Source of the DNA: Datnioides undecimradiatus
Lineage: Eukaryota > Chordata > Actinopteri > Lobotiformes > Datnioididae
Length of the DNA stretch: 64,000 bases
Assembly: GCA_008933995.1 (NCBI GenBank)
Contig: WARS01000038.1
Location: 5,164,010 to 5,228,009 of the forward strand
Direction of reading: 5' to 3'
Below are positions 13,139 through 26,000 of this stretch, piece after piece. Each line of letters begins with the position of its first letter. The first letter of the stretch is position 1. The position numbers and the translations under genes are program-made. The notes below the pieces were generated by a model, which saw nothing but the letters and a program-made list of their open reading frames with translations, made no database searches and had not been told where the DNA came from.

Positions 13139-15298
13139 CTCCCACATACAAACCACTCCTCCACAATTTGTCTGCCTCCACTGTGCTGCTAGATAGATGC
13201 AGGGATTACATAAGATGAGGTCTGATTGGCTGCTTCTAAGCATGACAACTGGACCGGTCTGCACAGATGCATCCCGGTGGATTATGGGTAATATTGGAAA
13301 GTTGCATTAAGGGCAGACTGTCTGTCTGTGTGACTGTTTTCTCTGTGTCTCTGGGCTCTTTTGATATTAATACTCATAAATACGATGGCAGAGAGAAAAA
13401 CGATGAGCTTAGTCTGCATTTTGCAGTGTTTTAGAGTAAAATAATAAACAGAGCAGTAAAATTCATCTGAGAGCAGATTATATATGATTGCATAACAGCA
13501 TGGATGTTAAAATGCAATTTAAAGAAGGCATTTTAATAATAGACAGTAGACTTTTTGAAAATATTTGTCTCAGCTTTCAGTCTGGATCTGCACATATAAG
13601 CCTGAACTTATTTCAACAAGTGCATATAGTGCTTTGCATCAGCTGAGAGCAGTTTAACACTGACCGTTTGGGAGGAGCCTTCGCGCTAAGCTTAAGCTTG
13701 AATTTTGCAAAGTGGAAGCTTACAAGTTGGGCTAACTCATCGCCATTCGAAAAGGAGAATCAAGTTAGCCAGATTTGGGCCTGTCAAGTTAACCTTTTGG
13801 TTCATGCTTTGTTTCAAGCTATTGTCATCTTTTCCACAGTCAGTACTGTGCTAATTAAATCGTGACACAAATGAACTGACATAGTAATAGAGTTTCAATA
13901 GAAAGGTTTTCAGCTGACACCCACGCCCATTCTTTACATTACTAGGAATGTCTTGAATGACTTTGAAGATAACAAACCCTTAGGTTGGGCAACAATGGCA
14001 GGTCTGTGCATGTTCTCCTATATCTTACAATGCAAAGACACACACACAAAAACACGCACGCACACGGTGCAACACAAACTGAGAGCGAGACCAAACACTC
14101 TCCCCCTGGGTCTGAAGCAAATCAGCGGATCAGCTAGTTTGAGTCGTAGCCATCGGTTTCTCAAGCCATCTGCTCACTTTTGGCCCCGGCAAGCATTTCC
14201 ATGACAACACAGTGTTGATAAATGGAGGAGAGTCTTATTTAAGTCTGCAATCTGTTCATGTGGTGAAGTTTAATTCTCCGCCGCTTCCTTTGTATGTTTA
14301 TTAAAATGACTGCCGGTGGCCGCTGATACAGCATGACAGAGATGAACTGTAATCCGGGATCAACATTTTCATAACAGACGGGAACTCGCTGTTGTTGGGA
14401 ATATAAACACATATTTCTTTCAGTTTAAAAAAACTCCCAGCAATGTTAGGGGGGGGAGTTATGTTTTTGATGTTTTACTGCAGGTTTTTAAACCAGCTGA
14501 AGGCATGAAAACACGATCACAAGAAACACCCTGAAATGCCACCTACTTTACTTTTTACCGAGCTGTTATTCTGTTTAAATGTAAACCAGATCACAGTATC
14601 ATATAAGATTTAGAGGAAGTTTACACAGTGGTTTGGACAATGTACCCCAGGCCCAGCAAACAAAACAGAACATCCCCACTGCTCCAGTTCCCATGAAAAC
14701 AGGTTTCTTTCCTTTTGTGTGTGAGGAGATCCTCTTTCCTATGACCTTTTCTTTCGAGCTTTAACCACAAGTTTTCAATTCCTCAAGGGTTCGTCTACTC
14801 CCACTCATGCATTGGTGCTTTATTTACAGAATACAACCTTTAGTCAGATTCAATAGTGCTGCAATCTGCTGAATACCTACACAATGAAGGTATTTTTGAG
14901 GTGCTTGACTGTAGAACATCGACCAGTTTTCCTGCATTTTCAGAGAAAAACTAAGCTTTGTTGTTATCATGGTTCAAGGTTTAAGATACTGTGTTTGAGT
15001 CAAAAGGCCTGAATTGTAGGGTGACGTTTGTCGGCTGTTTCAAGAGGCAATAAAGCAGATCTAATAGTGGGGTTTCAGCACTTCCATTTGTAGTTAATTA
15101 CAGAATGGGGAAGGAGATATAAATACTGTGACTCCTGACTGACTGTTTGGAGACCAAACTGCAGAACTTCTTAAAAAAGTGAAAGTGGCACGAGTAGTTT
15201 TTTTGTATTAAGAGGCACTTTCACATCAATGGTTATGTATATTTTATCAGATTTCAATGTGCACACCAGTCACAAGATAACTGCCCCCTGAATCAGCA

Positions 15299-15680
15299 AG
15301 GAGAGTTTAGTTTACTTTAGTTTTGCGTAAAGACTGAAAACGGCTAGAGGAAGCTGGCCTGACAAGTAGCTTTTACATTTCAGCTTTAATACACATTTGG
15401 GTAAAATTAACATGTTAACTAGCTTTCAGGGGTGGTTACAGGCAGATTTCATTACTTTTGGACTTGTATGTTCAAGGCTGTACTTAGTCTCGGCAAAAAA
15501 GTGCATATTTCAGCATTTTACCGTTTGATTAGCTTTGTGCTGAGAGACATCCGCTTACACAGCTAGTTAGCATATACGACTGAGATCAGGTGGAAACAGG
15601 AGACACTGTTGTTATTTTTACACTTTGGCACCTGAATGATTAAACAAACCAGAATGTGTTAATGTCCGCTGCTTTGAGTG
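15299..15680. repeat. Composite percomorph repeat, forward and inverted pieces
   Basis: GCGTAAAGACTGAAAACGGC with GCTGGCCTGACA is the reverse complement of the family seen at 3.6 kb. TTTTGGACTT and CTCGGCAAAAAAGTGCATAT read forward. TTTTTACACTTTGG with GATTAAACAAACCAG and GTGTTAATG resembles the same family's other end. Confidence 0.45.
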
Positions 15681-18600
15681 CATTTGAACTTGCATTTGAA
15701 AGTTTTAAAGTCTTTTTGAGATGGGCATTTTTGATCAGCATGTCATTGTGTCCTTGCTGGAACCTCTGCCTGCTAACTCAGCACACATCTCAGTGTGTGA
15801 CACTGTCAGATAAATGCTTAAAACGTAGGTAGTCATGACAGCCTCAGCTCTGACAAGCAGGAAGCAGAAAGGATGGATTTTATGTCCCTGAGGTACCTTA
15901 AACCTCATCTCTGTGACTGCCTGTCATGAGTTATATAAGATCCAGCCTGAGGACTCACACACACACGCTACATGAGTCTGACAGGACCTGCACGTCTATC
16001 TGAAGTATCTGGCAACACTCTGCTCTATCTGATCAGCATCTTGTCAGGGGGGATTAGTGTGTGTGTGAGTGTTTGTGTTTTCTTTGACTGTCCGGTGGGT
16101 GCTGGGTAAGTCAGTGCCAATTAAGACACATGCCTGCTCTTGATTAGGTTCAGTTAGCAGTTATCATGCGCCAGGTATCAGTTGGCAAAACTCAGCTCAG
16201 CTGGTTCATTAACAAAATAGAATAGTTTGACAAATTCTGCATTGCAATGAGACTTAATCTTCAGCTTTAAGGCAAGATTTAGCTGCCAATGAGTCAATTT
16301 GCATGAAAACTTCAAATATTTTGTTCTTAAGCTAACAGTTAAAATCTTGTTATACCATAAAAGCATCCTAATCTTTCCGCTGTCAGGACCATGCACAGGC
16401 ATGTCCCTTCTATTCAGTGTTGTAAGCTGTCGCTGTGCAGAGAGACATGCAGCCTTACTGTAGCTAGAAGCACCAGTTGTCCTATTTATCGGCACCGAGC
16501 CTGGCCTTGCAATCCAACTAAACCATTTCACCCCTCTGGCAAGCAAGCACTCCCTGCTCCTGCTGCTGAGCCCAGCCGAGCCCTGATATGACATAGATGT
16601 GCAAAAGAGAGAATCCATTTAGCAGGGCTGTTCCCGTCACCGTGCAAATTGATTCACTTCTAATGGCTACGGGTTGTCTGTGAGGCGACCTGGTGGATGC
16701 AGGAATGCGAAAGGCTGCCAGTTGCTAACATTAGCCTATTGTTTTCATATCAGCAGCTGACAAACTGATGCAGAGTGCATTGTAGGGAAACTTGAGGTTT
16801 GACTCGACCGCTATCTAATTTCATCACCCTGTTAGCTTGGTGGAATGCAAATGTGAAGTAAATCTGTGAAAACAGTCGCACATTCATTCTACTGTTTAAA
16901 AACCCTGTTTTACCCCTTTGGATTGGACTTTGCCCACTTACTTAACCTCCAGGCTGTTTAAAGCCACTCTTGCGATTGCTTCCACTTACTGTCACAATGT
17001 CAACGCGCTCACCGAGCTGTTTATCATTGTTCCTTTAGTACGATGCACTCGACTTCAAAGACCATGGCTACACTCTGGATTCACTTAGTCATTTATGTCC
17101 ATACTAAGTTACTCTGATAAAACCACTTTGTTTGGTTTAAGTCTCATGATCACTCACTACTTTCCTGAACATTGCTCGTAATTACTTAAAACATTGTTTA
17201 ACAGCCACAGTTTTACCTACAGGCAGTGACAGTTCAGGTAGAACAAGACAGTATTTACCTTCCCATGATGGATTACGCAGATCAAGATACAGATGAATAA
17301 AGAATGTGCCTGCACGTACAAACAGTATCTGAACCGTGCAAGTCAGGAATACTGTTTACATGCCTTTCCATAGCTCATGGTGAAAGAATCAGCCAGAGAA
17401 CACTGGAGCTACTTTTAAGTCCACATCCACATTTCATATTCAAGTCCAGAAGCCGTATCTGGGCCAGAACTGACTCACATTTTGGCCTCTCAGTGCCAGA
17501 ATACAAGTGACAAAGACCTGCTGGGTGTGTTTCATGTACCAGTGAGGAAATAATCCAACAAGTCCACTTTGTTAATCCTTGAGTTTGAAGGATTATCAGA
17601 CACCAAAAACACTGCAGAGTGGTTTGTATTATAGCTTATTAGCTCAGCTGCACCTTCCACTTTAACTCTTTAACTATCTTTCATTGCACAAAAGAGGTCC
17701 TACAGGTCAAAGGCACAGGTCACCAAGCATCTACAGAGCATCAAACAGCACTCTTTCCAGCACTTGCTGGATTATTGTTCAGTGCAACACACCCTGGGAA
17801 ACAAAATATGTGTCTTTGAAGAAACAGTGTACAGTAATTTAATACTGAATTGAAGAGTAAAATGCCAAACAATGGGAAAATACAGCAGCTTTAATCATAC
17901 TTCTAAACTAAAGGTAGGCAATAAAAGCGAGTCTCACAGCAGGTTTTGCTAGAGTCAAAAGAACAAGGGGACCTCACACAAACTAAGAAATACTACAGGG
18001 AATAGACGACACACATCACTCCTCACGCACACTTTCAGCAGAGTGTAGCTGTATGAAACCCATCCAACCCTATGAGACACAATGTTTTGTTGCTCCTCGG
18101 GCTAGGAGCGCTCTTGTGTTTGGGAAGATTTGTTATGGAAAGAGAGAAATCGAGGGTGGGCCTAATTCTGGGAAGTAACCCTGCTCTGACCTCTGAGAAG
18201 AAGACGCTGGGGGAGGGTGGATGAAGGAGGAGAGGAGGATTCTTTGGGACTGTGGCAGCCTTCTTTCTCTGCGCCTCCTCCCCAGTCTGACTTTCTCTCT
18301 CTCTCTCTCTGTTTCTCATGTTAATCCTCTGCTATTTTGTCTCAGATTTCTCATCGAAGCAGAGGTCCCGATAATGGTCATAACAAGCCGCCGTGTGGAG
18401 AAATACTCCCTCTTAATCAAATAAAAACAAGAGGGATATTGAGTTGGGATTCACTCAGCTGGCTCTCGCTGGAGGATCTTTTGGCTGCAGGAGTTTCATC
18501 TTACACATCCTCGTGCTCACAACAATTTCAGCTTTTTGTGCCTACCTGCCTCCCTTAAAACAGGCTTTTGGTGAAATAATCATCCAATGATACATCTCTT

Positions 18601-20916
18601 TTTCATTTATATGTTTTTCCAGCATGGCGGGGGCGCTATAGCTCACAGCTGACATTCCCTCCTCTCCCACATCAGTTATTCCCGCCTACATCCAGCGAGG
18701 TCCGAACTACATTGGAATGCTAATCTGTTGTGCAACAGATGGGACGAAACCTCAGTTTTCCTCGTGCCTATCTAAACATTTACATTCTGATGAGAGCATT
18801 TTATAAAGAAGATGAGGCCTGTTAGGTTTTCCCCCTTCTTCTCTGATGTGGCTCACCACTTTCTTTTGAGCGCACAACGCCTGCACACGGCCATGCCACA
18901 GCAATAAGTTATTTCAGAATTCAGGAAGTGAAACAAATCAGCTGCTTCTGGAGAGGCGCGACGAGCTGCTGGCAGACATTTGATTGACATTTCACCCTCA
19001 GGTGTTGTTGTTGGTGGTAAAAGGTGGTAATCTCAGGGATTTTCTGACCTTTTTTTGGATCAGATGGTTTTGGTTTTGGTTATGGTGTTGTATTTTCTCA
19101 GAAGAAGCATCAAACAATGGGTTTAAAAACAAACTTCAGGGCTGGTTTGAAGTAGATGCTACACAACAGGTTTTTCAGCTAATTGCAGGTCTCTACTCTT
19201 GAAACACATCTTTGCTTTGCTGATTTACAGCACGTGATGCAATGTTTTAGTGTGAAAACAAAGATTATAAAGACATGTATAACTGTTTAAATGTGCTGCT
19301 GTCAAGATATCGTAATCATTTGAAAAGAAAATTGGTCCTAAATCCACCATGCTGGGACAATCCGGACAACGATGACGCCGTGCCAAAGTGTGGCCGTCGA
19401 GGCTCTCCAATGAAGCAGTTACTGCGCACTCATTACACACAAGCACTGACGCCATTGTTGTTGTCTCTTGCCCGTCTCTTGGCGGCGTGCCTACGCCAAG
19501 GCGCAGGCGAGTTTTTTAGGGGGCAAAATGGGGCACTGGGAACAATGGGGGCGTGGGTGGCGTTTGGATCTGGGCCCATGGTGCCAGTTGCCAGTGCAGG
19601 TCATGTGCCAGATCTACAGACAAAGAGGGTGAGTTGGTGCTCATCTGGGCCAGAGTCCAGTTGAACTTGGGATTGGGACGGTAGAGGTGGGGGGCGAGGG
19701 AATGTAGGCACACGTCTGACTAAAGCCTTTATGTTAGGAGGGGGCCTCAACGGACAAAAAGACACAGGGACCGGCTGTTTCCCCCTGCAAAGACGGAGGG
19801 GCACTCAGGCATCTGGGATTCTATTCACTCAGCAACGGCTCAAATCTCTAAAGCGAACATTTTGGGGAATCACGGCAGCTTGCGGGAAGTCCTATCTGCT
19901 GATTTACAGTACAGCATTAGCAGCCACACAGATCCTTATTAGCGCGCTATCTCTTCTCTCATTGGCTCCTTGTCTTCAGTCGTGTGTAACCTTTTCACAT
20001 CTGCTTGGATTGTTTTCATGGAAACTACCTAACGCTACAGACAAGCAATCTGCCCACAAAACTCCATAATTCATTAATCTAGACCTCAGAACAACGTGGT
20101 TTCACCTTTGATACTCAGATGGAGGAAACTTGGCAGAAAGGAGTGCAGCTGAGCCAAACACTTGCACCCAAAAAAACAGGAAGAACAATGAGATCCCTGA
20201 CTTCCTGGTGCAGCGGCAACTTCGCAATTAGTCCAGCAGGTCTTGTTTTGGACGACAGAACCTGCAGAGGCCTTGAAAGTTTCTCTTTACAAAAAATCCT
20301 TCAACATTAGACACAGAAGGCTTTTATGATTTTTTTTCTTGTGTTGCAAGACACATCAACATTATATAATGGCTCACGTACACAAACACTAGTCTAATCT
20401 CTCATGATAAACAGCCTCAACGACAGACGCCGACTGTTCTTTTATAATTGAGATTACTATGTACAAAGTAAATCAGGTCTTGTTATCTTTATTGATTGGG
20501 TGTTGACCTAAATTGCTCACACACTGTCAGTGAGTCACCTTCTGTATTTTCGCTTTGAGGGGATGACAATCATTGGCAATTACAGCCTCTGACAGTTAAG
20601 TAGTTGTTTTTTTTGTTATTTGATTAATCAATAATTAACTTAAAATGTGAGCAGTGACATGCACAGTGTGTCCAACACTTTCCCGGGGATAGTTTGACTG
20701 CAGCGGAGACTTAACAAACAGCAGAGCGCACATTTTTGCATGTAAAGTGAACAGAAAGCATCTTGTTGTTGCTGCAGAAAGTTTCCACATTAGTTTCCCT
20801 CCAGATGTTAATGGGGAAGCATTAAGCTATCTTTGTGAGCGCATTAGGTGAGATGCATTTAATGTTTGTGACTGCACATCATTTCAGCCACGTATCCATG
20901 GAGAGTTTGCATGTCT

Positions 20917-20992
20917 GTTGCCATGGAGACAGCGTATAAACCACTCTGACTTGAGCATGGGGGACAGAACAGTGGCTGCTTGTATCAGGTAA
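20917..20992 (+). promoter_or_regulatory. X-box / TATA / ATG / splice donor module
   Basis: GTTGCCATGGAGAC (20917-20930) matches every position of the X-box pattern RYYNYYATRRNRAC. It is followed by TATAAA (20935-20940), an ATG in strong context (20957, A at -3, G at +4) and CAG|GTAATC at about 20988. No downstream exon was found, so this is only a candidate promoter and first exon. Confidence 0.35.
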
Positions 20993-22009
20993 TCGAAACG
21001 TGGTGAGGTTGTCTTACCATAGCCTCTGATGAAATGAATCTCATGATCTTAATACAGTAATTAAGCTTTATTGTAATTTTTGCCAATTTTAAGGCCACTT
21101 ATCAGGTTATTGCAAGATCTGCCAGTATGAGTTGCATCAAAAGAATAAATTAGCAGGACACCATGAATCATGCTGATGTGAAACTTCCTCCTTATCAGCC
21201 CTCAGAATCATCTCTTAACTAGATGCTATGCCATAAAGATTTTACATCCTTCTTCTTCTTTTGCTTTTTAAAATGTCAAACACACTAATTTTGAAACTTT
21301 GCTACCCGATGCATCAAACACTGCATACACTGTATACTGCTACAGTGCAAGAGGAAGTTAAGTGCAGCCAGAGACACAAAAGATCTTGTTCATAAATGTT
21401 TTTTTAAAACAGCACTGGAAAAGCATGCTGGGACATTCAAGAGGCCGAGGAAGCTGATCAGATCTTGGCTGCAATCAGGGCTCATTCCTCCACACGGGGT
21501 TGAAAAACCCAAAAGATCCTGACGTGGACTAAGACAAGAAGAATTTATTTGCAATGTTGCGGTTTTGGGTTCAACTCATGACCTTTGGCAGCTTCAGTAT
21601 GGACAAAGACAAAATCTAACAAGATAGTGTCCACATTAAGGATGGGTTTGGTTGCTGAGAGAGAAGAAATTGACTCCAAATCAATTTTGCAAACTACTGC
21701 GATGATAATAAATCTCATAGTCAGTTGATCCCTCAAGGGAAATTGGATTCACTTGCTGCCAAGCACAGGAGGGTCAAAGATCAGACTCAGAGATCCAGGA
21801 GATTTTCAAGAGATTCAACAACTTTCTCAAGGCAAAAAGGGCTTAAGCACAAGCACACTCAAGGAGAAGGAGGATCTTGTTAAACACAACACCAGAACCA
21901 GTACTCTTTTTAAAATAAAATAACATTACTATCACTGTTTTTCCCACACTGATCAAACCTGCAGCTTCCCCCTGAATGGTTCAAGGCATGGAAACTCCCT
22001 CTTAGAGGC

Positions 22010-22645
22010 CTTTGATGTTTCAAAAAGCTATTTATTAACATCTTCATTCTTTAGCGGGGGAAGGTGACAGTGGGTCATATTCAGCTTCCTCTTTTGTTGC
22101 GATACCATTTGGGTTTTTTTTGCCAAGATCTCAATGAGAGTATTCACTTCCTTTAGACAAAACAACATGTGGTCCAGAATTCCTGGGATGCCAGCAGAGA
22201 CTGGTAAGTTAAGGTGCTTGTGTACATACATGTCGATGTCCTTGACCACATTCTATGGCTGATAGCAAATGCTGCACCTGACCCCAAGTTAAGCAAAATA
22301 TGAACAAAGGATTGGGGAATCTCAGCTGTGCTGTTGTTTGACATTAACTATAACGATGTCAAGCACAGAGTCCACTGTCACGTCAAAGGGGTTTGCTTCT
22401 AAAAGCAAGCAAATTCCTTCATGACCATCCAACTTGCAGCAGTAGCCAAGGGAAAAGGAGCCTTGAGATGAATGACATCATTATATTTCTGTGCACACAC
22501 CCCCAGCGTTCTGATCTCAGATGTTAAAGCTTCAAAAACTCTCAGGATGAGGCAGAACTTTGTGCTAACGAGGGAAAAATCAGCCAGTTCTCGCTTTTTA
22601 AATCTGTTGGCATTCATCAGAGAGTGTGTTTTGACCTTGTGCAGC

Positions 22646-22689
<44 letters not shown>

Positions 22690-22750
22690 TGTGGTATAAT
22701 CCTCTATTTCAGCAGGCCAAACATAAACAGTGCGGTGTTCATAAAGCATT
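22010..22750 (-). pseudogene. Possible decayed coding tract
   Basis: Three minus-strand open stretches run in succession with frame changes and stops: one with KKRELADFSLVSTKFCLILR and TATAASWMVMKEFACF-like sequence, one with IPQSFVHILLNLGSGAAFAI, and one with GIPGILDHMLFCLKEVNTLI. I do not recognise the family. It could be a broken gene, a transposon remnant or chance. Confidence 0.2.
22648..22687 (+). repeat. (TG)20 microsatellite
   Basis: Uninterrupted 40-bp TG run. Confidence 0.95.
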
Positions 22751-22833
22751 CAGCTCAGATTTGCCACATTTCAGTCCATCTCTGAGCCTACATATCTGTT
22801 ATCACTGGAGCCGTTCTGGTGCTAAAACAGATG

Positions 22834-22857
22834 TTAACCCTAACCCTCAACCCTAAA
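22834..22857 (+). repeat. Short interstitial telomere-like array
   Basis: TTAACCCTAACCC followed by TCAACCCTAAA: about four degenerate CCCTAA units. Confidence 0.6.
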
Positions 22858-22954
22858 CATTGCAAAACAGTGATGCCTGAAGACTTCAAACAAGATAAAA
22901 AGGGTTAATCAAGTCAACTTTAGAGGTGCTTGAGAGCTAGTCTAGCTGCTTCCA

Positions 22955-23060
22955 ACTGCTTAAGACTGTTATGCTAAGCTAAGCTAAACATATATTGCAA
23001 TTTAAGGGGGATTTGACAGCAGAAATGATATTTATTTCATGTGTAATCCTCATAGTTTAA
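22955..23060 (+). repeat. Percomorph repeat fragment
   Basis: GACTGTTATGCTAAGCTAAG and the adjoining sequence match the core of the repeat at 3.6 kb. Confidence 0.4.
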
Positions 23061-26000
23061 GTTACTTTCGTGCCCAAATATAGCTGTCCGTCATTTATAT
23101 TGTATTGTGTTAAGCTGAATCTAAACAAAGGATTTAAGTGAAGATGTGAACTATAAGGAAAGACTAGTACAACCAACATTGGTTTGTGAGTTGAATGATG
23201 TCACATACCATTAGTGCAGTGTGTCACATACACTTTGCCCCATCAATAAATTGTTTAAATAGAGTCTGGATAATAAACCAAACAGCAGATTGACAGATTG
23301 ATCGCCACCAACAATTGTAGGGACTTGATTCTGATTTGTGCGTTCATGGCAGGAGTCCAGCTTCCTTGTTGTCCTACCTTGCACTGTAAGTGTGCTGCTC
23401 TGCTGTTGTTGACACAGCTTCAAGCTGACCTTGGCTCTGTGTGACTCAGTGCCATGCCAGCAGGCGTTATCGCCGCTGCGCTGACCTCGCCAATGGGAAA
23501 TAAAAAATAAACACAGTGTCAAACAACCTGGAGATATGAGGTTAAGTGGATTAAGGGTGTGGCGTTGACTTGAACGCCTGAGATTCAGTCATGGCTGTGA
23601 GTGTGAGAACCCTTTGTTAAAACGTATCCAATGCAACAACGTTAAATACATGTGCAGCTCACACATTTAACACTTGACTCATTAAAGCCTATGGTGATGG
23701 TGCCTGTGAACTTTACAGACCCCAGCGAGGTGTTGCACAATGAAGCCTTTGAGCAACACTGTTTAAGCAACTCAGTCTCATGTCACATACACTATATGAT
23801 GTAACACCATGAGCAGACTTTATTGAAGCCCTGAGGAGATAAAGAGATGAGGATCAGTGGTCTTGAACAGCATGAGCATGCCATTAACCCCAGGGCATCA
23901 AAACAAAGATAATGAGCTGATAGATGGCAAAAAGCACATTTTACTTGCTTTTCTGTTATTCATGTTTTTAATAATAACCCTTCCTGTAGGCCATTTGAAA
24001 AGCATAACAGAGTGGTAGTGTTGGGTAGTTACAAGTGACACTCGCACAAGCACAGATTAACTCATCAGTGCAGCTTCACTCTGATAATACAGACACAAAC
24101 TGACTAATGTTTGCACCTCCTCTGAGATGCCATTCACCCTTTTTTAATCTGTAAGAAGAAGCATGAAGCAACTTCTCTTAATTACAGCACACACGAAGTA
24201 GCGCACAACGCGCAGCTCAAGTCAAGACAGTGTGAAAGGCACTTTTTCCTAAACAAAATCATCAATCGCTGTTTGAGCTGTGCATTAAAAAAAGAGCCCT
24301 TGGGTATTTCACCTGCATATGTGGAGCTAAAGTGTCAGAAACGCTGTAGGCAAAAGGTTGAAGCCTACATGGAAATATATCTATTCACACATCCATCTCT
24401 TAAGTCATCTATTTCTAGGTACAGTGGCAACAGGCCCATACATGATGATACCTCCATTGAGAGGCAGCAGGGTGGCATCATGATCGGGAAGGAGCTGCAG
24501 CTCTAATTCAAGCTCCTTCACAGAAGTTTATCAAACTGGAAGTCACAAAAGCTCGCAAAAGTGTCCAGTGCAAACAACCTTTCAAAATCTGAGCAACATG
24601 ATGTGGTGCCTGAGATATCTTAAACTTTGATTTGTTGGTGCAACCTTTGAGCTGGCTGCTTGAATGTGCAGACAAACAACCAGCCAGAGGAACATTCCAG
24701 TGTTAAAAGCATCTATATGTTGCGGCTGAGGTGTTTATCAGATGGTCAAACAATGTGTGCAATCTTCCCCCCAAACAACTTTCCAGAGATCCAAGAATCT
24801 TTGCAATTTAACAAAGCCTACAACCCAAAAACTGCCCTTCGAACTCTCCCGAGCCTTTCACAATATCAGTCATATTTCACTTGTTCAAATAAGTGAAGCG
24901 TGATGATCACCTTTCAAGAAAGACTGCCTGAGAATCATCACATACATACTCTGTCTATCAAAGAAAACAAATAAAAAGGAAGAATTGAAAAGGCAAAACT
25001 TATCCATCACGATATTAATAATGCTTATATGACTTGTTATTGATAACCTGTAAGGAAATCCGCTTTTGCTTTCCCCCAAACTCTCTAGAGAGGTCAGAGG
25101 TCATGCTACATTACAAAAACACCAGCTGGTGGGGAGTGACTCCGCCATGGTGGATGCTTGCCAACGCAATAGCTTGGATTTCTGGTAAAAGGCTGGTTTC
25201 CCAACCCTTTGCTCTGCACTGCTGCATGTTGGTCCCATGCTGATTAATAAAACTCAAATAAGGCCACAACATGGCTAAGCTAGATATTACCATGGGGGCA
25301 GTAATTAAGCAGCTCTCTAGTGGGGCTGTCAGGATAATTAACCCTCATGATCAACATTCTCCGAGCGAGCAACTTGGCCTCAGAGAGTCTCTGGGTGCCA
25401 CAAACTCCTCTCAGGTACACTTTACATGCAAGAAAGCACAAATATTTTTACTCCCGCTGAGTTTCTTTTTTGAGTCAGGCTGTAAAATACCAATAATGGT
25501 GCTAATAAAATGGTGTAAATTAATTTGCTATGGTAATGGTGTGAGTATTTAAGTCCATTTAGAAGTGAGAGGAAATGAAATGAGAAGTTAGCATTTGTGT
25601 TGCTGCTGCACAGCAGAGTGGAGCTGAAATCATTTTTTAAGGTTCAGTTTATGGGTTCTCATTGATTTTTTTAGATGTTCTTTTTTGCTACTTTTGAATT
25701 CCTTGCACATTTAAAATGTGAAACAGTCACAAATGCAACATCCCACATGCATTTCTAAATGAACTGGTAAATGAATTGTATAATAAGGTAGAAGATTTCT
25801 TTCTAGTGTTTTGCAAAAGAGAAACTAAAGGTGCTTGCAGCTGCAATATCATCTTCTGTTGGGAGGAAGAGGGAGATTAAAGAGGAAGAGAGAGGTGCAG
25901 AGAGTGGCCCAGATCTGTGCCTGCAGCAAGGGAGGAGGAGGCGTCTCGTCTGCAGCGTGGCACTCACAGCCTCTCCGCTCGGGGGATATGTCAAGGCTGT

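Noticed and set aside
16178..16618. 146-codon minus-strand ORF
   Set aside because: No family motif and an opposing ORF overlaps; longest of many random ORFs in non-coding DNA.
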